A program made the translations under genes and the position numbers. A stretch of 32,589 nucleotides of DNA from Actinobacillus ureae ATCC 25976 (GTDB lineage: Bacteria; Pseudomonadota; Gammaproteobacteria; Enterobacterales; Pasteurellaceae): positions 458,830 through 491,418 of the forward strand of contig NZ_GL831081.1 in assembly GCF_000188255.1 (NCBI RefSeq), given 5' to 3'. This document shows, one piece after another, positions 7,775-17,089 of the stretch (position 1 is the first letter of the stretch; each line of letters starts with the position of its first letter). The notes under the pieces are model-generated. The model saw nothing but the letters and a program-made list of their open reading frames with translations. It was not told the DNA's origin and made no database searches.

Positions 7775-9433
7775 CTAATTTTCCACCGCTTGTGCGTTAA
7801 ATTTTAACGTTGCCATTTGTTGCTGAATTTGGCTTTCTAACACCTTGCTTTCGGCAAAAAGTGCGGTCAGATTTTGCTGAAAATCTGCCATTTTCTGCTC
7901 AAACTCAGCAGCGGTGATGTCGATGTGGTCGATTTTCACATCAAAGTACTGCCCTGCGGATAGGCTATGATTTTTGGCTGCGATGTCGGCATAAGAGACC
8001 ACCACCGAGAAATCGTCTTCCGCTTTTTTCTGGTTGAATACGTCAATAATGCGTTGCTCTTCTTCGGCGGAAAGCACGGTTTTTTGGTTTTTGCCCTCTT
8101 TGATTTTTTCGCCCAAGTTGCTGGCATCAATCAGCACCACGTTCTCTTTGTTGGCTCGGTCGAGAAAGAGAATAGAGACGTTCGTGCCTGTGGTGGCGAA
8201 AATGTTAGACGGCATCGACACCACGCCTGCTAACATTTTTTCGTTTACGAGAAATTCTCGGATTTTCTTATCAATGCCAGATTGAGCGGTAATAAAGCCC
8301 GTTGGCAACACCACAGCTGCTTTGCCGTCTGCTTTAAGCGAGTGAATGATGTGCTGAACAAAAAGTTGATAAATCGCCATTTTCTCTTTTTTGGCTTTTG
8401 GCACGTTTGGTACGCCCGCAAAAAAGCGATCCTTATGGGCGGGCATGGCTAATTCTTCTCGCACTTCGCTAAAATCCATTTTGAACGGTGGGTTAGACAC
8501 GATGTAATCAAACTGGCGAAGTTGATCGCCCGATTTGTGGTAAGGGTGTGTCATCGTGTTGCCTTGCACTACATTGGGAATACTGGCGACAAGATTGTTT
8601 AAGATCAGGTTTAATCGCAACAAGTTTGACGATTTTTGCGAAATATCCTGTGTGTAAATGATACATTTTTTTTCGCCGATGGCGTGGGCGATGTTCATCA
8701 ACAATGTTCCAGAGCCTGCGGACGGATCATAACAGCTCACATTTTGCAACTGTCCGCGCACGTTTTCAGGCACGAGAATTGCTGCCATAATGCGAGCCAC
8801 CGCGTGTGGCGTGTAGTATTCGGCATATTTCCCGCCCGAGTTGGTGTTGTAATCTTTGATGAGATACTCAAAAATCGTGGCGTAAAAATCAAATTTTTGG
8901 TTGAAAATATGCTCGAAACTAAATTCTACCAATTTGTTGATAACCGCTCGGCAGAATGCGTCTCGCTTGCTTGGATCAGCAATATATTGGCTGACACCGT
9001 CAAACAAGTTGATTTTCGCCCCACCTTCGGTTTTTACCGAGAAAATATTTGCATTTTTGGTGTGGGTGGCGATGCCCATTAGGGTTTCATCGAACAGATT
9101 AGCAAAATTGGCGATATTCGATTGGTTGAATAAATGGCTGATAAATTGATTTGGTTGCAAAAAGGCGGTATCGCCGTTCCTCCTCATGGTTAAAAGCTTG
9201 AAATCAGCAGCAGGCATTTTACTTAACGCCTGTTCCCAGCTTTCACTTTTTGCCAATGACGGATCAATCTGCTTGATTTCAAAAGCAAATTTATCATTGA
9301 GAAATTTATACAAAAACACTTGAGTGATGATTTTAAATTCATTGCCATCATTCCCCAGCCCATAGTTCGCACAAATGGCTTTTAAGCTGTCGATCAATTC
9401 TTTAGTTTTTTGTTGAAAAAGTTGTTCGGTCAT
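7775..9433 (-). CDS. hsdM: Type I restriction-modification methylase subunit (N6-adenine)
   Basis: Methylates adenine in the site chosen by HsdS, protecting host DNA. The 552-residue protein has an N-terminal helical HsdM domain. The methyltransferase core carries the SAM-binding motif DPSAGSGTLL (236-245) and the catalytic NPPF (314-317, within FDYIVSNPPFKMDF). A C-terminal coiled-coil-like tail follows (AEFEQKMADFQQNLTALF). The ATG overlaps the stop codon of the preceding broken gene (ATGA), so it was once, and may still be, translationally coupled to it. A Hin-type uptake core (AAGTGCGGT, 7859-7867) lies near the 3' end. Confidence 0.96.
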   Translation of the reverse strand: MTEQLFQQKTKELIDSLKAICANYGLGNDGNEFKIITQVFLYKFLNDKFAFEIKQIDPSLAKSESWEQALSKMPAADFKLLTMRRNGDTAFLQPNQFISHLFNQSNIANFANLFDETLMGIATHTKNANIFSVKTEGGAKINLFDGVSQYIADPSKRDAFCRAVINKLVEFSFEHIFNQKFDFYATIFEYLIKDYNTNSGGKYAEYYTPHAVARIMAAILVPENVRGQLQNVSCYDPSAGSGTLLMNIAHAIGEKKCIIYTQDISQKSSNLLRLNLILNNLVASIPNVVQGNTMTHPYHKSGDQLRQFDYIVSNPPFKMDFSEVREELAMPAHKDRFFAGVPNVPKAKKEKMAIYQLFVQHIIHSLKADGKAAVVLPTGFITAQSGIDKKIREFLVNEKMLAGVVSMPSNIFATTGTNVSILFLDRANKENVVLIDASNLGEKIKEGKNQKTVLSAEEEQRIIDVFNQKKAEDDFSVVVSYADIAAKNHSLSAGQYFDVKIDHIDITAAEFEQKMADFQQNLTALFAESKVLESQIQQQMATLKFNAQAVEN

Positions 9434-9830
9434 TTTGGTGTGCCTTTTATTAAAAATTGTTTACCTTTTTCAGTTAAGCGATATTTTTGGTTAGGACTCG
9501 TTGTTTTATCAGGAATCGTCATTTCGATTAACGCTTGTTTCAATGCTGGTGCTATATAGGTTTTTCGAATATGTTTTTTATCTGTTATAGATAAATCTTC
9601 CGCTAATTGCACAATGCCTTTTTCATCATTACCCAACACTTGCACTAATCTAGCTAGGGGAGTAGCTAGGGGGGTAACTAGGGGGGAGCTTGGTCATTCA
9701 CTTGGACTTTGCCTAAGCTGTGTGAATAGCTTACCACCGATTCCCCCTGATGATTTAAGGGTTCATTGTGGTTCGTTGTGGTTTTTATCCGATCATAATC
9801 AAAATTTGATTTTGTTTTTATACTACGCCC
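9430..9830 (-). pseudogene. Broken accessory gene of the type I RM locus (C-terminal winged-helix remnant)
   Basis: The intact part (9645-9430) encodes a winged-helix-like tail with HIRKTYIAPALKQALIEM and KYRLTEKG. This matches the C-terminal end of AlbA/AAA_4-type ATP-binding or Fic-type proteins often found between hsd genes. The frame stays open upstream to 9687 through a PLVTPLATPLAR repeat, again typical of these tails, but has no good start there. A second frame, open from 9830 to the TAG at 9680-9678, joins it seamlessly if one C is added to the C6 tract at 9686-9681. Even so, no start codon with a ribosome site is seen and the family's long N-terminal domain is absent. The remnant therefore lacks most of the gene. 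Its stop overlaps the hsdM start. Confidence 0.65.
9651..9686. repeat. Three 12-bp tandem repeats with G/C tracts
   Basis: Three units follow each other exactly: TAGCTAGGGGAG, TAGCTAGGGGGG and TAACTAGGGGGG. On the minus strand each encodes four residues (PLVT, PLAT, PLAR) inside the broken accessory gene. The six-base tracts are prone to slippage, and the one at 9681-9686 is where the reading frame breaks. Confidence 0.85.
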
Positions 9831-12800
9831 CTATATACTCACTCACAATCAATTTATTTAAGTTCATTAAGGCTTTGTTATCGAGCGGCAATTGGAACTC
9901 GCTTTTGAGTTTCGTCACCGTGCGTAAACTCTCTTGTTCAAAATAGCTTGAAGAGTTTTGGAGTAAGTCACCCTGATTTAGCACAAATTGGTCGTTGCTA
10001 AATTTAATCTGCTGTAAGCCCTCCATAAAATGGCTACGGTTTTGTTGCAAGCTAAAATCTTGTACGCCACGTTTGAAAATGCGGACAAATTTAGCATCAC
10101 CTGCAAATTTAAGCGACAAGCGGTGGTTTTCGGCGTTTAATTTACCCATTTGACGTTCTAGTTTGGCAAATTCGTCAATGTGCGTTTGCATTTCCGCTTG
10201 GCTTACAGATTGCACGTTGCGTTTTTCAAACAGACGTTTCAATTCATCTAGTAAACGGACAAATTCAGGATCTTTTTGGTCTATGTTGCGAGCGAAGGCT
10301 TCACGAGTTTTCCGCATTTGTTCTTGCAAACTGTCGGCTAATTTTAATTCTGCCTCACTTGTTTTGTGGAATGTGAAGTAGATATTTTCCAATGCCTCGT
10401 TTAACACGCCTTGCAAATCGCCCGAATCCACTCGTTCCATAGTATTTACTTGGAACAGACGGTCTAGCACTTGGCGGTAAAGCACGTTGTATTGCTCAAA
10501 ATCGAGGCGTTCTAGGCCTGATTTTTCGTCCACTTTGAGCTGGTTATACAGGCTTCTTGCCAATTCCAACGTGCGTTTTAATTCGAGTAATTTTTGTTTG
10601 TCGTCAATTTCATCAAGCTGTTGGCGGAAAATTTCGGCATTTTCAGTTTCAAAATCAAAAAGTACCTCTTTGATTTGAGCGATGTCTTGATCGATTTCCG
10701 CTTGCGATTTGAAAAGTTGGGAATAATGTTCCGCTTCATCGCCTAATTCAAGTTGTAATTCCGCTTGGTAGGCAGCATTGGTTTTATCAAATTCCGCCTG
10801 AATATCAGCAAAATCTACCACATAACCAAATTCATAGTCCTTATAGGTACGGTTCACCCTTGTGAGAGCTTGCAATAGGTTATGTTCTTTGATTACTCGC
10901 CCTAAATAGAGCTTTTTCAGACGTTTTGCGTCAAAACCTGTGAGCAACATATTGTAAACAAACAACAAATCGGTTTTGCCGGCTTTGTAATCATCCACAA
11001 GGTCTTTACGGTAAGTTTTATCGCCTTCGTCCGATAAAATCAAACTTGCAGATGTTACCGTACGTTTAGCTAGGTTATAGGTTGCAGTTGACTCGGCAAC
11101 TTTCGGTAATTCATCAAAAAAGTGCGGATCATTTTCAGCCAGTTTTTCACGGTAAGCGGTCAAATCTTGCGGATTTTCTGCATATTTTTGGTTGAATAGA
11201 AAGTGCATCATTCGGGCTTGATCGCTACTGTCGCAAATCACCATCGCCCCGAGCGAATTGTCGGCTTTTTGTCGTCTGAATTTTTCAAAATCCTGCACGA
11301 TGTAATCTAGCATTGGCTCAACAAAACGACGGCGACTGGTAATGGTTCGGCTTTTAATACTGCCTTGTTGAATTTGCAAGTCCGCTAAAATTTGGCTAAG
11401 TTCCGCTTTGTAATTGCTCTCGATTTCTTCACGAATCAGGCGGAGCGTGTAACCGTCCGCAATGGATTGATTGTAGTAATACTTATGAATGTAATCACCA
11501 AAAATTGCCGTTGAGCCAACTCGGTTTTTACCGCCTCCGAGCAATGGTGTGCCTGTCAAACCAATATGTACCGCACTTGGGTCTGCTTGGATTAGGCTAG
11601 CTAAAAATTGGCTCACGGTTTGTGCTTGATTACCAAAACTGCGGTGTGCTTCATCAATAAAAAAGATACGCTGCACACTGATGTCGTAATCAGGAATAAA
11701 TTCCGCTACATTACTATTTTGGAATTTTTGGATATTGATCACCGTAATTTCAGGATCACCGCTACAGTTACTCAATGCAGCAGCTTTCCGCATTTCTTGA
11801 GCAAATTCTTCACGGCTGTTAATACTATTTACTTGTAATCCACGATGGCTAAATTCCGATATTGCCTGATTGCGTAAATCAAGTCTGTCCACAATGAAAT
11901 AGAATTTAGGAATCACATTTTGGCGTTGATAAAAATCAGTGAGTACTCGTACGTTGTAATACGCCAGCGCCGTTTTACCACTGCCTTGAGTATGCCAAAT
12001 AATACCTTTCTTTTTACCTGCTGCTAAATGGCGGCTGATCGCCTTAGTCGCAAACAGTTGTGGATAACGCATTACGTGTTTTTCCACGCTACCTTGCTCT
12101 TCTACATAGGCAATGCCGTATTTCAACAGAAATAACAAACGTTCTTTATGCAATAATGCAGTACAAAGACGATTAGTCGGTGAATTTGGATCAAGATTGG
12201 TACGAAATTCCGCATCGTTTTTCAACATCGGCTCATTAAAGTCTAGCAAAATACGGTTTAATTCCGCCTCTGGTAAAATTGCAAGATTTTCGTTTAATTT
12301 GACCGCTTGTTCTTCGGCAATTTCGCCTTCATCACGGAAATAATTGAACTGTACACCGTGAAAACCTGTTGTCGCATAAAATGCCCCCTGAGTTTTATGG
12401 CGGTCAGCAGTTTGATATTCCTGATTATTAGAAAAAACCATCAGTTGTGTAGCGTTGATGTAAGGACGGAAAGCCGGCTTTTTGCAGCGATATTGCATAC
12501 GCTCAAATTCCGACTGTAATCCATTTTGGGCATTCGGCTTTTTCACTTCTAAAAACACTAACGGCAAACCGTTAATCAATAGGGTAATATCCGGGCGGAA
12601 ATTGTCACCGTCTTTGTCACCACAAGTTAGTTCGGCAACAACGTGAAATTGGTTGTTTTCAATACAGTCAAAATCAATCAGGCGAGCTGTGCCAACTTGC
12701 AGTAAACGCTTATAAAACGCTTGCCCTAAATCTTCATTTTTGAGCAACATCGCCACATCTTTCAGCTCTCGTTCGAGATCAAAAGTAGTCAAATTTGGGT

Positions 12801-12957
12801 TAATTTTTGCAATCGACGACTTAAAAATCTCACCAAAAATGTTATTGCTAACATCCCATTGCGCTGTTTTTAGCGAAAGATATTGATATCCCAAACGCCC
12901 TAAATGCGCTACTGTGGGAATTTGAACTCTGGTTTTTTCGTTATAGCGAGCCGTCAT
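9823..12957 (-). CDS. hsdR: Type I restriction enzyme motor/nuclease subunit
   Basis: Cleaves unmodified DNA after ATP-driven translocation, as part of the HsdR2M2S complex. The 1044-residue protein has an N-terminal PD-(D/E)xK nuclease (Asp123, Glu137 and Lys139 in RPDITLLINGLPLVFLEVKK). The helicase follows, with Walker A GSGKT (325-329), DEAH (435-438), the motif III segment LTGTP and motif VI QALTRVNRTY, then a long helical C-terminal domain that docks on HsdM. The ATG at 12957 is preferred because AGGAAA lies seven bases before it; the open frame runs 20 codons further upstream without a ribosome site. It is the first gene of the minus-strand RM locus. An Apl-type uptake signal lies inside (12302-12310). 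Confidence 0.96.
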   Translation of the reverse strand: MTARYNEKTRVQIPTVAHLGRLGYQYLSLKTAQWDVSNNIFGEIFKSSIAKINPNLTTFDLERELKDVAMLLKNEDLGQAFYKRLLQVGTARLIDFDCIENNQFHVVAELTCGDKDGDNFRPDITLLINGLPLVFLEVKKPNAQNGLQSEFERMQYRCKKPAFRPYINATQLMVFSNNQEYQTADRHKTQGAFYATTGFHGVQFNYFRDEGEIAEEQAVKLNENLAILPEAELNRILLDFNEPMLKNDAEFRTNLDPNSPTNRLCTALLHKERLLFLLKYGIAYVEEQGSVEKHVMRYPQLFATKAISRHLAAGKKKGIIWHTQGSGKTALAYYNVRVLTDFYQRQNVIPKFYFIVDRLDLRNQAISEFSHRGLQVNSINSREEFAQEMRKAAALSNCSGDPEITVINIQKFQNSNVAEFIPDYDISVQRIFFIDEAHRSFGNQAQTVSQFLASLIQADPSAVHIGLTGTPLLGGGKNRVGSTAIFGDYIHKYYYNQSIADGYTLRLIREEIESNYKAELSQILADLQIQQGSIKSRTITSRRRFVEPMLDYIVQDFEKFRRQKADNSLGAMVICDSSDQARMMHFLFNQKYAENPQDLTAYREKLAENDPHFFDELPKVAESTATYNLAKRTVTSASLILSDEGDKTYRKDLVDDYKAGKTDLLFVYNMLLTGFDAKRLKKLYLGRVIKEHNLLQALTRVNRTYKDYEFGYVVDFADIQAEFDKTNAAYQAELQLELGDEAEHYSQLFKSQAEIDQDIAQIKEVLFDFETENAEIFRQQLDEIDDKQKLLELKRTLELARSLYNQLKVDEKSGLERLDFEQYNVLYRQVLDRLFQVNTMERVDSGDLQGVLNEALENIYFTFHKTSEAELKLADSLQEQMRKTREAFARNIDQKDPEFVRLLDELKRLFEKRNVQSVSQAEMQTHIDEFAKLERQMGKLNAENHRLSLKFAGDAKFVRIFKRGVQDFSLQQNRSHFMEGLQQIKFSNDQFVLNQGDLLQNSSSYFEQESLRTVTKLKSEFQLPLDNKALMNLNKLIVSEYIGA

Positions 12958-13021
12958 TGCTGTTTTCCTGTATTTATTGAGATAAGTATATATTACACTA
13001 ATTTCAGCTTTCTTCATAATA

Positions 13022-13056
13022 TAAAAAACGCCGTCAGGCTTTATCTGACAGCGTTT
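13022..13056 (-). terminator. Terminator after the beta-hydroxyacid dehydrogenase gene
   Basis: On the minus strand a stem (ACGC plus CTGAC arms, one unpaired base) around a 7-base loop is followed by six T. It separates this gene from the hsd locus. Confidence 0.8.
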
Positions 13057-13074
13057 CTTTTCAAATAAGGAGGG

Positions 13075-13941
13075 CTATTTCGCCAACTGCAAATAAATGC
13101 CTGAAACGTCCTGCTCGCCGAGATCTGCGGCAACGGCGTTGCGGTATTGTTCGGCAACGGTTTTTACTGCAGGTAGATCTAGATCTGCTTTTTCCAGCTC
13201 ACCGCAAGCGAGATTGAGATCTTTACTTGCGTGTTTGAGCATAAATGCTGCCGGGAATTCTTTCGCGAGTAACAATGGTTTTTTGGTTTGGAACATCGGC
13301 GAATTCATTGCCGAACCACCAATCGCTTCCGCTAATTCATTTAAGTCGATGCCGAATTGTTCGCCCATTAACATTGCTTCAGCATAGGCTTCGCCGAAAA
13401 TACCGAGCAATGAATTTAACACTAATTTTGTACCGGAGCCTTTACCCACATCACCAAAATGGAAAGTGCGTTGCCCTAAGATGCTGAAAACATTACGTAA
13501 CGGATTAAGTACCGCCTCATCACCACCAAATAAAATTAATAACGTACCGTTGGTCGCCGGCACAACAGAACCTGAAACCGGCGCTTCGGCAAAACGTCCG
13601 CCGTGTTGTTCAACAATTGCTTTTAACTGATTATTTTCAGTAGGTGAAACGGTACTCATATTCACAATAATTTTGCCGTTTAAATTGGCGCAAACTTCTG
13701 CATTGAGGATATCTTTTGCCGCAGCAAAATCAGACACCATTAAAATCACCGCTTCGTAAGCACGCACAAGTTCAACGGCAGAGCCATACACTTTCGCACC
13801 TTTTTCAGCAAATTCGCCACATTTAGCGACATTTCGATTAAACACACCAACTTCAATATCGTGTGCTAATAAACGATTTACCATTGGTACACCCATTTGA
13901 CCTAAGCCAATCCAACCTACTTGTTTAAATTCTGTTGTCAT
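13075..13941 (-). CDS. NAD(P)-dependent beta-hydroxyacid dehydrogenase (GarR/MmsB-like)
   Basis: Reduces or oxidises a short hydroxyacid such as tartronate semialdehyde or 3-hydroxyisobutyrate; the exact substrate cannot be told. The 288-residue protein has the N-terminal Rossmann signature WIGLGQMGVPMVNRLL (10-25), the substrate-binding segment EAPVSGSV (119-126), and the catalytic lysine in GSGTKLVLN (Lys172). The all-helical dimerisation domain contains KDLNLA. Length is typical. AAGGAAAA precedes the ATG. It is a single-gene unit with its own terminator, divergent from adhC across 214 bases. No glycerate or glucarate genes adjoin it that would fix the pathway. Confidence 0.88.
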   Translation of the reverse strand: MTTEFKQVGWIGLGQMGVPMVNRLLAHDIEVGVFNRNVAKCGEFAEKGAKVYGSAVELVRAYEAVILMVSDFAAAKDILNAEVCANLNGKIIVNMSTVSPTENNQLKAIVEQHGGRFAEAPVSGSVVPATNGTLLILFGGDEAVLNPLRNVFSILGQRTFHFGDVGKGSGTKLVLNSLLGIFGEAYAEAMLMGEQFGIDLNELAEAIGGSAMNSPMFQTKKPLLLAKEFPAAFMLKHASKDLNLACGELEKADLDLPAVKTVAEQYRNAVAADLGEQDVSGIYLQLAK

Positions 13942-14050
13942 AATGTTTTCCTTCTGTGAATGGGTAAAAACTGTCCGGATTGTATGCCATTTTTTCTCAG
14001 GCGAAAAGAAGGTTTTTCGTTATCGCCCAAACAGTTTGAGAAATCAATTC

Positions 14051-14110
14051 TGTTTATATTTCATATCATAAAAAGTGATTGGCTTTTATAGCTTAACAAG
14101 CGGTAAAATT
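14051..14110 (+). promoter_or_regulatory. Promoter segment of adhC, near-copy of that before the GST gene
   Basis: About 83% identical over 60 bases, and 40 of 44 over the last 44, to 16186-16245. TTGGCT (14079-14084) and TAAAAT (14104-14109) are spaced 19 bases apart, the long spacer typical of promoters activated by MerR-family regulators. An uptake signal (14096-14104) overlaps the spacer end. NmlR, a MerR-family protein, is known to control adhC in Neisseria and Haemophilus. No such regulator lies in this window, so control by one is inferred. Confidence 0.55.
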
Positions 14111-14131
14111 TGTAACCGCAATTTACAATAG

Positions 14132-15274
<1,143 letters not shown>

Positions 15275-15285
15275 TTTCATTAAAT

Positions 15286-15310
15286 AAGGGGCGTAAGCCC
15301 CTTTTGTTTT
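15286..15310 (+). terminator. Terminator of adhC
   Basis: AAGGGGC (15286-15292) and GCCCCTT (15297-15303) around a GTAA tetraloop, followed by a T-rich run. Confidence 0.85.
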
Positions 15311-15350
15311 TCTTATCGAATTTCTTCTCTTAAAATCTTCTTATACTTTT

Positions 15351-15412
15351 GCTACAAGCTTGCGAATGTTCATAAAATAGACTATTATTTTTTGTAGCAA
15401 CTTAGCTACAAA
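15351..15412 (+). promoter_or_regulatory. Promoter and autoregulatory operator of the toxin-antitoxin pair
   Basis: TTGCGA (15360-15365) and TATTAT (15383-15388), spaced 17 bases, form the promoter. A palindrome TTTGTAGC-N6-GCTACAAA (15391-15412) covers the start region up to the ribosome site, and a third half-site GCTACAA (15351-15357) lies just upstream of the -35. Such sites are normally bound by the antitoxin alone or with its toxin. The arrangement is seen; autoregulation is inferred from the family. Confidence 0.65.
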
Positions 15413-15424
15413 AGGAGAAATAAT

Positions 15425-15682
15425 ATGAAAATTATAACCAGCCGTGAATTTAATCAAAACCTTGGCAAAGCTCAAAAGGCGGCACTTACCGCCCCTGTAA
15501 TTATCACCAACCGAGGCGAGCCGGCGTTTGTGTTGATGAACTATACTGAATATGAACGCCAAACGGCTCCTGTATTCAGAAGTGCATTAGAAGCCTTAAC
15601 ACCAAGCGATCCAAATGTGGCTGATATAGAACTTGAATTGCAACCTCGTAGTCGTGGACAACGCCGTCCAGTAGAGTTCTAG
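15425..15682 (+). CDS. Antitoxin, Phd/YefM family
   Basis: An 85-residue protein. Its N-terminal half (MKIITSREFNQNLGKAQKAA, then PVIITNRGEPAFVLMNYTEYE) is the Phd/YefM DNA-binding fold. The charged C-terminal half (about 50-85) is expected to wrap the toxin. AAAGGAG precedes the ATG. It ends nine bases before the toxin gene, whose AGGAGG ribosome site overlaps its stop codon, so the two are translated together. It probably represses its own promoter through the palindrome just upstream. Confidence 0.9.
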   Translation: MKIITSREFNQNLGKAQKAALTAPVIITNRGEPAFVLMNYTEYERQTAPVFRSALEALTPSDPNVADIELELQPRSRGQRRPVEF

Positions 15683-15691
15683 GAGGAACTA

Positions 15692-16111
15692 ATGTATTTA
15701 TTGGATACAAATTTAATTAGTGAAACTCGTAAGATTGAAAAAGGAAAGGCTAATCAAGGTGTTGTTGCGTGGCTTGCGACTATTCCAGCATTTCAAATTT
15801 ATACTAATGCGGTTGTCTTAATGGAACTTGAGCGAGGCATCTTAGCGATGGAACGTAAAGATCCTATACAAGGAACAATGCTAAGAAATTGGTTCGAAAA
15901 TGATATTAAAACCACTTTTAGAGGCAAAATCCTTACCATTGATGAAGAAACCGCCCGCATTTGTGCCAAATTACATATTCCCGATCATACTCCTGAAAAT
16001 GATGCGTGGATTGCAGCGACTGCAATTCAGCACAATTTGATTTTAGTCACTCGCAATGTGGCTGATTTTGCAAAAACCGGCGTGCGAGTGTTTAATCCGT
16101 TCCAGGAGTAA
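15692..16111 (+). CDS. Toxin, PIN-domain ribonuclease (VapC/FitB type)
   Basis: A 139-residue PIN-domain protein, expected to be a metal-dependent RNase held inactive by the antitoxin. The acidic active site can be seen: Asp5 (YLLDTN), Glu45 (VLMELERG), Asp104 (ENDAWIAAT) and Asp125 near the end of the domain (TRNVADF). Length and motifs fit VapC/FitB. Pairing of a Phd-type antitoxin with a PIN toxin is common. The pair has its own promoter and terminator and no uptake signal, and it sits between adhC and the GST-fghA operon, which suggests insertion as a module. Confidence 0.92.
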   Translation: MYLLDTNLISETRKIEKGKANQGVVAWLATIPAFQIYTNAVVLMELERGILAMERKDPIQGTMLRNWFENDIKTTFRGKILTIDEETARICAKLHIPDHTPENDAWIAATAIQHNLILVTRNVADFAKTGVRVFNPFQE

Positions 16112-16127
16112 TCACATTCTCATCACA

Positions 16128-16157
16128 AAATAGGCAGAACCTCTGCCTATTTTTATC
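16128..16157 (+). terminator. Terminator of the toxin-antitoxin operon
   Basis: AAATAGGCAG (16128-16137) and CTGCCTATTT (16143-16152), a perfect 10-bp stem with a 5-base loop running into T residues. Confidence 0.88.
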
Positions 16158-16185
16158 TTCGCTCTATATAACCAGACATCAATCC

Positions 16186-16245
16186 GTTTTATATTAAACA
16201 TCAGAAAAAGTGATTAGCCTTTATAACTTAACAAGCGGTAAAATT
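16186..16245 (+). promoter_or_regulatory. Promoter segment of GST-fghA, near-copy of the adhC promoter
   Basis: Matches 14051-14110 in register. It includes TTAGCC (16214-16219), the 19-base spacer, TAAAAT (16239-16244) and the uptake signal (16231-16239). Most differences lie in the upstream part and around the -35. The shared 19-base spacing suggests one regulator for both units. Confidence 0.55.
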
Positions 16246-16280
16246 CACGCAATTTTTTGCAAATTCAATGGAGAAAAGCA

Positions 16281-17075
16281 ATGACAACCGAATATCAACC
16301 GCCAAAAGTATGGCAATGGGAAGCGCCAAACGGTGGACAATTTGCTAATATCAATCGCCCGACTTCAGGTGCTTTATTTGAACAGTATTTACCGAAAGGC
16401 GAACACGATTTACAGCTTTATTCGATGGGTACACCAAACGGCGTAAAAGTTACCGTTATGCTTGAGGAATTGTTAGAACTTGGCATCGAAAAAGCCGCTT
16501 ATGATCTATTTCTGATCGATATTAGACAGGGAGAGCAATTCGGTTCGGATTTTGTGGCGATTAACCCAAATTCAAAAATTCCGGCATTACTCGATTACAG
16601 CCATGAAAAACCGCAGCCGGTATTTGAAAGCGGTGCGATTTTGCTTTATTTAGCTGAAAAATTTAATGCGTTCTTACCGAGTGATTTCAGCGAACGTACC
16701 GAATGTTTGTCTTGGTTATTTTGGCAAATGGCAAGTGCGCCTTACGTGGGCGGTGGTTTCGGACATTTCTACAAATATGCACCGACTAAGCAAGAGTATC
16801 CGATTAACCGTTTTACTCTTGAAACTAAACGCCAGTTAGACTTGTTAAATAAACAGCTTGCCAACAAAAACTATATTTGTGGTGAACATTACAGCATTGC
16901 CGATATTGCAATTTGGGGCTGGTATGGACAAATCGTGTTAAATCTTGTGTATGACGCTGCTGAATTTTTAGCGGTACACAAATATCCACACCTGATGCGT
17001 TGGGCGGAACAGATTGCTAACCGTCCGGCTGTGATTCGTGCCTTAGCAAAAGAATATCGTCCGATTAAATCGTAA
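16281..17075 (+). CDS. Glutathione S-transferase, YghU/Nu-class type
   Basis: A 264-residue thioredoxin-fold glutathione transferase. E. coli YghU and YfcG, its apparent relatives, reduce disulfides and peroxides using glutathione. The extended N-terminus (YQPPKVWQWEAPNGGQFANINRPTSGA) is the YghU hallmark. The GSH-binding thioredoxin fold follows (LYSMGTPNGVKVTVMLEELLELG, then NPNSKIPALLDY and ESGAILLYLAEKF), and the helical C-terminal domain runs from about 130. The ATG at 16281 has GGAG seven bases before it; an in-frame TTG 24 bases upstream has no ribosome site. It leads an operon with fghA 14 bases downstream. Confidence 0.92.
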   Translation: MTTEYQPPKVWQWEAPNGGQFANINRPTSGALFEQYLPKGEHDLQLYSMGTPNGVKVTVMLEELLELGIEKAAYDLFLIDIRQGEQFGSDFVAINPNSKIPALLDYSHEKPQPVFESGAILLYLAEKFNAFLPSDFSERTECLSWLFWQMASAPYVGGGFGHFYKYAPTKQEYPINRFTLETKRQLDLLNKQLANKNYICGEHYSIADIAIWGWYGQIVLNLVYDAAEFLAVHKYPHLMRWAEQIANRPAVIRALAKEYRPIKS

Positions 17076-17089
17076 AAAAAGGGAGAAAA

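Noticed and set aside
9651-9686. CRISPR-like repeat
   Set aside because: The 12-bp units are directly adjacent with no spacers and lie in a coding remnant.
9614-9946. 110-codon plus-strand frame across the hsdR/hsdM junction
   Set aside because: It runs antisense to the broken accessory gene and the end of hsdR; its start region is just the complement of the tandem repeats.
12958-13017. 20-codon upstream extension of hsdR
   Set aside because: Lacks a ribosome site, while the ATG at 12957 has AGGAAA seven bases upstream and starts the conserved N-terminus.
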